The translations under genes and the position numbers were made by a program. This document shows positions 1-5,523 of a DNA stretch of 5,523 nucleotides, one piece after another. Source of the DNA: Pseudomonadota bacterium. GTDB taxonomy: Bacteria > SAR324 > XYD2-FULL-50-16 > JAHJRI01. The stretch spans positions 1-5,523 of the forward strand of contig JAKSDL010000832.1 in the NCBI GenBank assembly GCA_022360105.1, read 5' to 3'. Below the pieces are notes generated by a model. The model was given only the letters and a program-made list of their open reading frames with translations, was not told where the DNA came from and did no database searches. Numbering within the stretch: the first letter of the stretch is position 1; each line of letters begins with the position of its first letter.

Positions 1-304
1 AAATCCGGCATCTGCTAATCAGACCCATTTTTGGCTATGTTGAGCAATTGTTGTGAAGGTTCAAATGAAAAAACTTGAAATCAAGGAGAAACGTGACTTC
101 GCAGCAGGTGTTTTCATCAATCAGACGCTCACCGGTTGAAGATCTCAGGTTCCGGTGATTCGGATTGCTTTTCAATCCAAATAGTTTCCAGCTTTGAGTC
201 TACTGGTGATCTAAATAATGTCCGCTGGAAATAGGGTTCTTCACTTCAACAGAAAGCTGTTTGCCCTGCTTGATATTATGAAATACAAAACCTGATCTGG
301 ATCG
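1..304. other. Non-coding upstream region with inverted repeats
   Basis: I recognise no gene here. Three inverted repeats are visible: 129-135 with 152-158 (7 bp, TCACCGG/CCGGTGA, 16-nt loop), 162-167 with 173-178 (6 bp, 5-nt loop), and 185-192 with 224-231 (8 bp, TTTCCAGC/GCTGGAAA, 31-nt loop). A smaller 5-bp stem lies at 248-261. None is followed by a T run, so they do not look like intrinsic terminators. A 24-codon frame at 65-139 (MKKLEIKEKRDF...) has a plausible Shine-Dalgarno (GAAGG at 55-59), but nothing else supports it as a gene. The region may be a decayed gene or a plain spacer. Confidence 0.5.
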
Positions 305-333
305 TTGTTTTTGAGTTACGGCTCTACTATACT
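305..333 (+). promoter_or_regulatory. Candidate sigma70-type promoter of ribBA
   Basis: TTGTTT at 305-310 (-35, three of six consensus bases) and TATACT at 328-333 (-10, five of six) are separated by exactly 17 bp. Transcription would start near 340, just ahead of the riboswitch at 357, which is where an FMN riboswitch leader should begin. The weak -35 keeps the confidence moderate. A closer TTGAGT at 311-316 is only 11 bp from the -10 and does not fit. Confidence 0.5.
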
Positions 334-356
334 TTAGTCTCATTTTAATCATGATA

Positions 357-495
357 TGTCTTCAGGGCGGGGTGGAATTCCCCACCGGTGGTAATCCTGT
401 TTAGGAAAGCCCACGAGCGCCTGGGATGCTTCCCAGGGTCAGCAGATTTGGTGAGAAGCCAAAGCCGACGGTGACAGTCCGGATGAAAGAAGACA
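357..495 (+). promoter_or_regulatory. FMN riboswitch (RFN element)
   Basis: This is a complete aptamer that binds flavin mononucleotide in the nascent mRNA and lowers expression of riboflavin genes. Closing helix P1 is a perfect 7-bp pairing of TGTCTTC (357-363) with GAAGACA (489-495). The conserved core blocks are present in order: AGGGCGGGGTGGAATTCCCC from 364, CCGGTGGTAAT from 385, a TCCT/AGGA stem (395-398 with 403-406), AGCCCACGAGCG from 408, GCAGATTTGGTGAGAAGCC from 442, AAAGCCGACGGTGACAG from 461, and TCCGGATGAAAGAAGA from 478. The variable arm is a perfect 7-bp hairpin, CCTGGGA/TCCCAGG (420-426 with 431-437). The TTTGG/CCAAA stem pairs 447-451 with 459-463. The element lies upstream of ribBA in the same orientation, as expected. 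Confidence 0.97.
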
Positions 496-679
496 ATGGT
501 GCTGCATCGATCTTGTTATCTGCAAGATCGTACTCTGCATTGTAGACACATCTGCAAACAAGGGGATTTCTCAATCCGCTTGTTCACGCCCTGGGTCATC
601 TCTTCTTCAACCTGAATATCAAATTTTTAGCGATACGCTTAAAATGATCAGGTGTTTTCAATCTGTTAAGGAGCAAGAA
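496..679 (+). promoter_or_regulatory. Riboswitch expression platform and ribBA leader
   Basis: This 184-nt stretch between aptamer and start codon holds several possible structures. There is a perfect 8-bp hairpin CGATCTTG/CAAGATCG (508-515 with 523-530, 7-nt loop). An 11-bp stem with one G-G mismatch pairs 557-567 with 574-584 (6-nt loop), and no T run follows it. ACAATG (493-498) can pair with CATTGT (538-543); this is exclusive with P1, because 493-495 belong to both. CTTCTT plus AAC (602-611, C608 bulged) can pair with GTTAAGGAG (665-673), which includes the Shine-Dalgarno. AAGAAGA (487-493, overlapping P1) can pair with TCTTCTT (601-607), exclusive with that sequestering helix. I infer translational control: FMN stabilises P1, which frees the sequestering strand to mask the ribosome site. 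Confidence 0.5.
668..673 (+). promoter_or_regulatory. ribBA Shine-Dalgarno (AAGGAG)
   Basis: AAGGAG lies 6 nt before the ATG at 680 and decides the start. The in-frame ATG at 644, 12 codons upstream, has no comparable site and would add residues not expected in RibBA. The site is also the target of the possible sequestering pairing with 602-611. Confidence 0.85.
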
Positions 680-1888
680 ATGACGATTATTTCTATCGAA
701 CAAGCTATTCAAGATATCAAAGCCGGTAAAATGGTCATCCTGGTGGATGATGAAGATCGCGAAAATGAAGGTGATCTTACCATGGCAGCGGAAGCCGTAA
801 CACCGGAAGCAATTAATTTTATGACCAAATTCGGACGGGGGTTGATCTGCCTGTCTTTGACCAACCAGATCGCAGATACGTTGGATTTGCCCTACATGGT
901 TTCCAACAATACCTCTCCTTACGAAACAGGCTTCACGGTATCCATAGAAGCTGCCAAGGGAGTGACAACCGGCATATCTGCCGGTGACAGGGCAACCACC
1001 ATCCAGGCAGCTATTGCAGACAATGCCACTCCGGCCGATCTGGTGAGACCTGGACATATTTTTCCTCTCAGGGCACGGGACGGTGGTGTGATGGTTCGTG
1101 TGGGACAAACCGAAGGATCAGTGGATTTAGCTCGTCTGGCCGGATTAAAACCTGCCGGAGTGATTTGTGAAATTATGGATGACGATGGTTCCATGGCTCG
1201 AATGCCAAGTCTCGAAAGATTCAGCGAGGAACATGGCATAGGTATCTGCACCGTGGCTGACCTGGTTGAGTATCGCAAACGCAACGAACACTTCGTTAAA
1301 AAAGCTGCCGAGACCACCATTCCCACAGAATTTGGCGGGGATTTCCGCATGATCGCCTATGAAAATGATCTTGATAACCTGACTCACATCGCCATGGTCA
1401 AAGGGAACATCAGTACCGAAGAACCTGTTTTGGTAAGGGTGCATTCTGAATGCATGACCGGCGATATCTTCGGTTCGCAGCGTTGTGATTGCGGTCAGCA
1501 ACTGCATAAAGCCATGGAAATGATTGACAACGCCGGATGCGGTGTAATTCTTTATCTTCGTCAGGAAGGACGCGGGATCGGTTTGATCAATAAACTGAAA
1601 GCCTATGATCTGCAAGCCCAAGGTTATGACACTGTTGAAGCCAATGAAGAACTGGGATTTGAAGCTGATCTTCGGGATTACGGCATCGGAGCTCAAATGC
1701 TGGCAGACCTGGGGATAAAACGGATGAAATTGCTGACCAACAATCCCAAAAAAATGGTCGGACTTGAAGGCTATGGTTTAACCGTCCAAGAACAAATCCC
1801 GATCGAGATCGAAGCCGGAGACCACAATCATAAATATCTGAAATGCAAGCAATTAAAGATGGGACATAAACTGAATGTAGCAAATTAG
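680..1888 (+). CDS. ribBA: Bifunctional RibBA: DHBP synthase / GTP cyclohydrolase II
   Basis: This 402-residue cytosolic enzyme carries both entry activities of riboflavin synthesis. The N-terminal RibB domain (about 1-200) converts ribulose 5-phosphate to 3,4-dihydroxy-2-butanone 4-phosphate plus formate. The C-terminal RibA domain (about 206-400) opens GTP to a diaminopyrimidine. Visible RibB motifs are DDEDRENEGD (23-32), RPGHIFPL (123-130) and DDDGSMARMP (167-176). RibA shows the zinc cysteines C258, C269 and C271, RQEGRGIGL (294-302), Y309, D330 and R332 with the spacing of the E. coli catalytic residues, and TNNPKK (353-358). Length is normal for a full fusion. Oddity: the RibB motif usually written GHTEA reads GQTEG (142-146), so Q143 replaces a His described as a metal ligand. 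The gene stands alone behind the FMN riboswitch; the other rib genes must lie elsewhere. Confidence 0.97.
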   Translation: MTIISIEQAIQDIKAGKMVILVDDEDRENEGDLTMAAEAVTPEAINFMTKFGRGLICLSLTNQIADTLDLPYMVSNNTSPYETGFTVSIEAAKGVTTGISAGDRATTIQAAIADNATPADLVRPGHIFPLRARDGGVMVRVGQTEGSVDLARLAGLKPAGVICEIMDDDGSMARMPSLERFSEEHGIGICTVADLVEYRKRNEHFVKKAAETTIPTEFGGDFRMIAYENDLDNLTHIAMVKGNISTEEPVLVRVHSECMTGDIFGSQRCDCGQQLHKAMEMIDNAGCGVILYLRQEGRGIGLINKLKAYDLQAQGYDTVEANEELGFEADLRDYGIGAQMLADLGIKRMKLLTNNPKKMVGLEGYGLTVQEQIPIEIEAGDHNHKYLKCKQLKMGHKLNVAN

Positions 1889-2107
1889 ATACACTTTAGA
1901 ATTATGTTTTTAGATTGCAGATTTTCTATTCGGAGATAGCTACGCTATCACCTTTTGTATTTGAAGATGGGCAGGCTTTGCCGGCCCATCCTACAGATTT
2001 TCTCTCCTTCCCTGCCATCCTCCACCAGCTTCAAATCTCCCCGTTTTCCTCTGATTCATCTGGTAGCAGAATCTCCCACACCAAAACGTGACACTTTGAT
2101 TCTTCGG
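1889..2107. other. Intergenic region between ribBA and the regulator
   Basis: No gene is supported here. A short perfect hairpin, GATAGC-TAC-GCTATC (1935-1949), is followed by ACCTTTTG. It might be a weak ribBA terminator, but the stem is only 6 bp and the T run is short. The REP-like element at 1966-1994 lies next to it. From 1995 to 2107 I see only pyrimidine-rich sequence with no clear structure. A 90-codon open frame over 1955-2227 crosses the REP, promoter and operator, and is not credible as a gene. Confidence 0.6.
1966..1994 (-). repeat. REP-like palindromic element with GTAG head
   Basis: Read on the - strand, this is GTAG followed by an imperfect palindrome: GATGGGC (1984-1990) pairs with GCCCATC (1966-1972), then one mismatch, then an inner GGC/GCC pairing around a 3-nt loop. 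A GTAG head ahead of an imperfect hairpin is the described layout of REP elements mobilised by REP-associated tyrosine transposases (RAYTs). It sits between two transcription units, the usual location. Only one copy is in this window, so its repetitive nature is inferred from form alone. Confidence 0.6.
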
Positions 2108-2136
2108 TTGACATTTTTTGAGGTGTTCGATATTTT
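2108..2136 (+). promoter_or_regulatory. Promoter of the regulator-SPFH-RND operon
   Basis: A perfect -35 box, TTGACA (2108-2113), is followed after exactly 17 bp by TATTTT (2131-2136, four of six -10 bases). Transcription would start near 2143, inside the left arm of the palindrome at 2137-2166. A bound repressor would therefore block open-complex formation or promoter escape. Confidence 0.75.
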
Positions 2137-2166
2137 AATATTGTACTATTTATCTAGTACAATATT
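2137..2166 (+). promoter_or_regulatory. Operator: perfect 12-bp inverted repeat
   Basis: AATATTGTACTA (2137-2148) and its exact reverse complement TAGTACAATATT (2155-2166) flank a 6-nt spacer, giving a symmetric 30-bp site immediately after the -10 box. A dimeric winged-helix repressor is the natural ligand, and such a gene starts about 60 bp downstream. GntR-family operators are typically symmetric, and as I recall the GTACTA/TAGTAC core resembles YtrA-type sites. The location implies autorepression and control of the downstream membrane genes. Confidence 0.8.
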
Positions 2167-2223
2167 TCCTTATTCCTTTAAACAGGCAGGATATTTAATT
2201 TTTGATCATCTGCTCAACTCTTT

Positions 2224-2616
2224 ATGAAGACGGCACTTATGATAGAATTTAAATTAGATCACAAAAGCGGGGTACCACTTTACAGACAGATTATCGACCA
2301 GATCAGGTATGGCATTGCTTCCGGGAAATGGAAAGCGGGAGAACAATTACCAACTGTCCGGGCTTTGGCCGTTGAGCTTAAAGTGAACCTCAATACTGTC
2401 AGCAAAGCATATAAAGAATTGGAGATACTAAAGGTTTTGGAAACACAACAAGGAACTGGGACATTTATTAGTGATGTCGCTATAGAAATCGATGAAAAAG
2501 AACGTAAAGGAAAGCTGGAAGGCATCTGCACCGAATTCCTGAATGCGGCTAACAGTTATGGATTTAATATTGGCGATATTTTGACTGAATTGCAAAAACG
2601 GAAAAAAACAAATTAA
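2224..2616 (+). CDS. GntR-family regulator, YtrA-like
   Basis: This 130-residue DNA-binding protein has an N-terminal GntR winged helix-turn-helix (about 17-83): VPLYRQIIDQIRYGIASG, then the GEQLPTVRALA helix, a recognition helix around VNLNTVSKAYKEL (54-66) and a GTGTFIS wing (77-83). The remaining tail of about 47 residues is too short for the FadR, HutC or MocR effector domains. It fits the YtrA subfamily, whose members usually control adjacent transporter genes. The start is uncertain: neither ATG 2224 nor ATG 2239 (MIEFKLDHKSG...) has a good Shine-Dalgarno, and the shorter form matches the usual YtrA N-terminus better. It is the first gene of a likely operon, 76 bp before the SPFH gene with no terminator between. 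It probably binds the palindrome at 2137-2166 as a dimer; its inducer is unknown. Confidence 0.92.
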   Translation: MKTALMIEFKLDHKSGVPLYRQIIDQIRYGIASGKWKAGEQLPTVRALAVELKVNLNTVSKAYKELEILKVLETQQGTGTFISDVAIEIDEKERKGKLEGICTEFLNAANSYGFNIGDILTELQKRKKTN

Positions 2617-2692
2617 AAAGGCATCACAACTATAAAGTATTCCCCGACGGACTCCATAAACCGTCAGATCCGAATTTAAGAGGAGAAAGCGA

Positions 2693-3646
2693 ATGATTCT
2701 AGGAAAAGGTAACAAACTCAAAAAAATAAATTTTGGTACAGCGATATTTCTGATATTGCTTTTAATAGAAACCTGGTGTTTCTATTTCTACATTTTCGAT
2801 TTTGATCGGACATTTGCTACTGATACTGAAAAATATAGATATTACACACGAATTTCGATCTATTTTTTCGCTGTCACTATTTTTCTCTGGTTGCTTTGCA
2901 GATCTCTGAAAACCGCAGATCAGTGGGAGAAAGCAGTCGTCTTGCGGATGGGTAAATATCGGGGACTTAAAGGTCCGGGTTTTTTCTTTATCATTCCTAT
3001 TTTCGACAAGGTTGATAAATTTATTGATCAAAGGGTACGGGTGACCAGTTTCGGCGCAGAAAAAACACTTACAAAAGACACCGTGCCGGTTAATGTCGAT
3101 GCTGTGGCGTACTGGACTGTTTGGGACGCAGAAAAGACAGCACTTGAAGTTCAGGAATATGTCGACGCCGTCACTTACGCGGCACAGACTGGTTTGCGTG
3201 ATATCATTGGAAAACACGAGCTGGCCGATCTGCTTCAGAACAGGGAGAAGATAGCCGGGGATATTCAGCACACCTTGGACGAACAAACCAATCCATGGGG
3301 AATTACCTGTCAGAGCGTCGGCATCAGAGATATTGTCATCCCGGCTGATCTTTCCGATGCCATGAGCAAACAGGCTCAAGCTGAAAGGGAAAGGCAGGCA
3401 AGGATAATCCTGGGTACTGCGGAAACGGAAATATCGGAGAAGTTTGAGCAGGCGAGCGAACGTTATCGTGATAACCCCATTGCGCTGCAATTAAGAGGAA
3501 TGAACATGCTGTTTGAAGGTTTGAAGGAAAAAGGATCACTCATCATCGTGCCCAGTTCGGCATTGGAATCGATGAATCTTGGGGCAGTCAGCGGTCTGGC
3601 TGCCCTGAATGAACAAGCAACTACAAAAGATAAAGGTGAAGACTAA
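2693..3646 (+). CDS. Slipin/stomatin-like SPFH membrane protein
   Basis: This 317-residue inner-membrane protein has two hydrophobic segments near the N terminus (about 14-35 and 54-69), joined by a short polar, aromatic-rich loop. A full SPFH/Band 7 domain (about 76-235) follows: AVVLRMGKYRGLKGPGFFFIIPIFD (81-105), DTVPVNVDAVAYW (129-141), AAQTGLRDIIGKHELADLL (163-181), and a charged AQAERERQARII helix (228-239). The C-terminal NPIALQLRGMNML and SLIIVPSSALESM stretches are typical of slipins. Such proteins form oligomeric scaffolds in membrane microdomains, often with NfeD. No NfeD gene is present here; the next gene is instead an RND exporter, starting on the last base of this stop codon. 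AGGAG at 2681-2685 supports the start. Its role as partner or organiser of the exporter is inferred from context. Confidence 0.92.
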   Translation: MILGKGNKLKKINFGTAIFLILLLIETWCFYFYIFDFDRTFATDTEKYRYYTRISIYFFAVTIFLWLLCRSLKTADQWEKAVVLRMGKYRGLKGPGFFFIIPIFDKVDKFIDQRVRVTSFGAEKTLTKDTVPVNVDAVAYWTVWDAEKTALEVQEYVDAVTYAAQTGLRDIIGKHELADLLQNREKIAGDIQHTLDEQTNPWGITCQSVGIRDIVIPADLSDAMSKQAQAERERQARIILGTAETEISEKFEQASERYRDNPIALQLRGMNMLFEGLKEKGSLIIVPSSALESMNLGAVSGLAALNEQATTKDKGED

Positions 3647-5523
3647 TGAAAAATATATTGGTAAGCATCACAGAATTTTTCGAGCAACTTCCTGATTTTT
3701 TAAGAGCTCACAAGATTCCGGTCTGGCTTGGGATCGTTTCTGTCGTGGTTTTCCTGGCTGCGGGACTGCCACCAAGACTTGATATGACCATGGAATCATG
3801 GTTTGAGAGTGATGACCCTGTTGTAAAAGCGTTTATGAAGTACCGTGATACTTTTGGGAGCGATGATACTGTTTACATCGTTTACGAGGCCAAAGACGGG
3901 GATATTTTCTCTGAAAAATCCCTGGCTACCTTGGCAGCCGTGCATGAGGAATTGAATGCAGCAACCATCAATTCAATAGAGGATGATACTTCGATGTTAA
4001 GTCATATCCTTGAGATCAAAAGCCTGATCAATGTCAGCTATATGGAGGTTGATGGTGACAGCCTCGTTTCCAGGGATTTTATAGGTGAAGAGCTTCCAAA
4101 AACAGAAGCAACCAGGGAATTACGAAGAAAGGAAGCCTTGAATCATAAGGATTATCCGTTGTTTTATCTGTCGGAAAACTCTCAATACGGGGGGATTTAC
4201 ATTCGCACCGATCTCGGCTCTATTGCGGAAGATGAGGGTGAACTCTTTGAAGAATCCGGTTTTACTGATTCCGAAGATGAAGTTTTTGGTGGCTCCCCTA
4301 CAGAAGAAGATTCAGCAGAAAACAGAAAAACCGAAATGGGTGAATACGCTAAATTTTATGACGAAATAAATGCCATACTGGAAAAAACAGAATATACCGA
4401 TGTGTTGGATTTTTACCCTGTGGGGAATCCGGTTATCATGAAGTTTTTTTATTATGTGTTGACCACTGAAATCTCCTATATATTGGCGGCTACATTGGTA
4501 CTGATCCTGATCACACTTTTTTACCTGTTTCGATCTTTCAGTGCTGTTTTTTGGCCGGTTCTCGTCGTGATACTCAGCCTTGTTTGTACCTTAGGTTTAG
4601 TCAGCTGGCTGGGGCTAACCATGAACATGATGGTTCAGCTACTTGTTATGATCGTGCTGGTGATTGGTGTTGCTGATTCGATCCATATTATGTCCGGATA
4701 TGTTTATTTCAGAAAAAAACAGTATGATCATCGATCAGCACTGAGAGCCGTCCTGAAAAAATCGGGATTTGCCTGCATGCTTACCAGTATGACAACTTCA
4801 GCCGGTTTACTGGCCATGAGTTTTGTTCCTATCCCCCCTATCGTGGTTTTCGGGTATTCTGCGGCAATGGGTGTAACGATAGCTTTTTTGTTTTCTGTCA
4901 TTTTACTTCCACTGCTCCTGGATATCTGGCATCCCATCAGCAAGGAGCAGGCAAAAAGAATTGCAGCCGACCAGGAAAAAACACCTTTCGTCCAAAAGCT
5001 GTTAAGCAAAATTGAAGGCGCATCCTTCCAATTTCACAAGACCATTCTGTTTGTTTTCTTTGTTATTGGCGTCGTCGCGATTTACGGACTGACCCAGGTG
5101 AAGGTGAACAGCAACATGGTTGAACTGATTGAAGAAAGTCATCCCATTCATATTGCTCATATCCTTGTTGATGAAGTTATGGGCGGTACTCAAAATCTGG
5201 AAATTTATTTGGATTTAGGACAAGAGGACGCACTCAAGGATCCTTCTGTTCTAAATGCCATGGAAGCCTTGCAAAATTACCTGCTGCAAGAACATCCGAA
5301 ATATGTGGTTCGGGCTGAATCCCTTGTCAATGTAGTAAAAAATACATACCAGGTGTTAAACGAAGACAGGGAGGAAATGTATATTATCCCACAACAAAGG
5401 GAAGCTTTGAGTCAGACATTGTTCCTTTTTGACAACGCCAACAGGGAGGATAGGCAGCTATTAGTCACAGATGACTATTCAACCGGCCATATAGCCATCC
5501 GCTTGAAGAACTACGGATCTATT
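3646..5523 (+). CDS. RND/MMPL-superfamily exporter (3' end outside window)
   Basis: An open frame of 626 codons runs off the window edge. It starts at the ATG overlapping the previous stop (TAATG), behind AAAGGTG (3632-3638). Hydrophobic segments are visible at about 24-43, 276-296, 300-322, 326-345, 376-398, 401-426 and 466-484, with large extracytoplasmic loops at 44-270 and from 485 on. This is the first half of the RND plan plus the start of the repeat. The start of loop 2 (VKVNSNMVELIEESHPI) echoes loop 1 (LDMTMESWFESDDPV), reflecting the internal duplication. GVADS (341-345) in the fourth segment holds D344, a candidate proton-relay acid. The type resembles COG1033 predicted exporters driven by the proton gradient, often for lipids or hydrophobic compounds; the substrate is unknown here. 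Loop 1 contains an acidic stretch at 195-230. Confidence 0.9.
   Translation, partial: MKNILVSITEFFEQLPDFLRAHKIPVWLGIVSVVVFLAAGLPPRLDMTMESWFESDDPVVKAFMKYRDTFGSDDTVYIVYEAKDGDIFSEKSLATLAAVHEELNAATINSIEDDTSMLSHILEIKSLINVSYMEVDGDSLVSRDFIGEELPKTEATRELRRKEALNHKDYPLFYLSENSQYGGIYIRTDLGSIAEDEGELFEESGFTDSEDEVFGGSPTEEDSAENRKTEMGEYAKFYDEINAILEKTEYTDVLDFYPVGNPVIMKFFYYVLTTEISYILAATLVLILITLFYLFRSFSAVFWPVLVVILSLVCTLGLVSWLGLTMNMMVQLLVMIVLVIGVADSIHIMSGYVYFRKKQYDHRSALRAVLKKSGFACMLTSMTTSAGLLAMSFVPIPPIVVFGYSAAMGVTIAFLFSVILLPLLLDIWHPISKEQAKRIAADQEKTPFVQKLLSKIEGASFQFHKTILFVFFVIGVVAIYGLTQVKVNSNMVELIEESHPIHIAHILVDEVMGGTQNLEIYLDLGQEDALKDPSVLNAMEALQNYLLQEHPKYVVRAESLVNVVKNTYQVLNEDREEMYIIPQQREALSQTLFLFDNANREDRQLLVTDDYSTGHIAIRLKNYGSI

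Noticed and set aside
35..352. A minus-strand frame of 106 codons broken only by one stop (200-202); the part 200-352 has an ATG start and 50 codons.
   Set aside because: No recognisable family and no good Shine-Dalgarno, and it overlaps the ribBA promoter. One near-open frame of this size among six is not surprising. A decayed gene cannot be excluded.
557..584. An 11-bp imperfect hairpin in the ribBA leader as an intrinsic terminator.
   Set aside because: No T run follows (the next bases are CACGCCCTGGG), so it does not fit an intrinsic terminator; translational control fits the leader better.
644..679. An upstream in-frame ATG giving a 12-residue longer RibBA.
   Set aside because: It has no Shine-Dalgarno, whereas AAGGAG sits 6 nt before the ATG at 680, and family proteins start at about that point.
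596..1108. Long minus-strand open frames opposite ribBA (also 919-1350, 1145-1696 and 1587-1883) and opposite the SPFH gene (2762-3490).
   Set aside because: They are antisense to strongly conserved coding sequence and contain no recognisable domains.
1955..2227. A 90-codon plus-strand open frame.
   Set aside because: It reads through the REP-like hairpin, the promoter and the operator, and has no protein-like character or ribosome site.
2646..2665. A GACGG/CCGTC stem between the regulator and SPFH genes as a terminator.
   Set aside because: Only 5 bp with a 10-nt loop and no T run; the genes are more likely co-transcribed.
4728..5009. A 93-codon minus-strand frame that looks like a lipoprotein precursor (hydrophobic start with an LLMGC lipobox-like motif).
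   Set aside because: It lies wholly inside the exporter gene on the opposite strand, and its hydrophobicity mirrors the exporter's membrane segments. It is a shadow frame.

Overview
The window looks like chromosomal DNA of a Gram-negative bacterium of moderate, slightly AT-leaning base composition. A Desulfobacterota (deltaproteobacteria)-like host is my best guess, based on the style of the RibBA sequence, the FMN riboswitch and the slipin/RND pair. That placement is inference and has not been tested. All convincing genes are on the + strand.

Left part (1-1888): a non-coding region with several inverted repeats leads into a candidate promoter (305-333), a complete FMN riboswitch (357-495), a long leader (496-679) and ribBA (680-1888), which encodes a bifunctional enzyme for the two entry reactions of riboflavin synthesis. 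FMN, the end product, should repress the gene. The leader shows a plausible three-state switch. The 3' strand of riboswitch helix P1 can pair with 601-607, and an overlapping segment, 602-611, can pair with the ribBA Shine-Dalgarno. This suggests control of translation initiation rather than a classical U-tract terminator. The RibA half keeps its zinc and catalytic residues. The RibB half carries Gln where well-studied enzymes have a metal-binding His.

Middle (1889-2223): an intergenic region with a small hairpin, a single REP-like element (imperfect palindrome with a GTAG head on the - strand), then a strong-looking promoter (2108-2136). A perfect 12-bp inverted repeat (2137-2166) directly follows the -10 box and is a convincing operator.

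Right part (2224-5523): a three-gene cluster. It starts with a short GntR-type regulator of the YtrA style, very likely the ligand of the operator. Next comes a slipin/stomatin-like SPFH membrane protein with two N-terminal membrane segments. The last gene, coupled to the SPFH gene by a TAATG stop/start overlap, is a large RND/MMPL-superfamily exporter whose 3' end lies outside the window. The layout suggests an autoregulated, inducible membrane cassette in which the SPFH scaffold and the exporter are made together. No NfeD partner and no ABC transporter, the usual companions of slipins and YtrA regulators respectively, are seen. This cassette and its operator are the most interesting part of the window; substrate and inducer cannot be read from the sequence.
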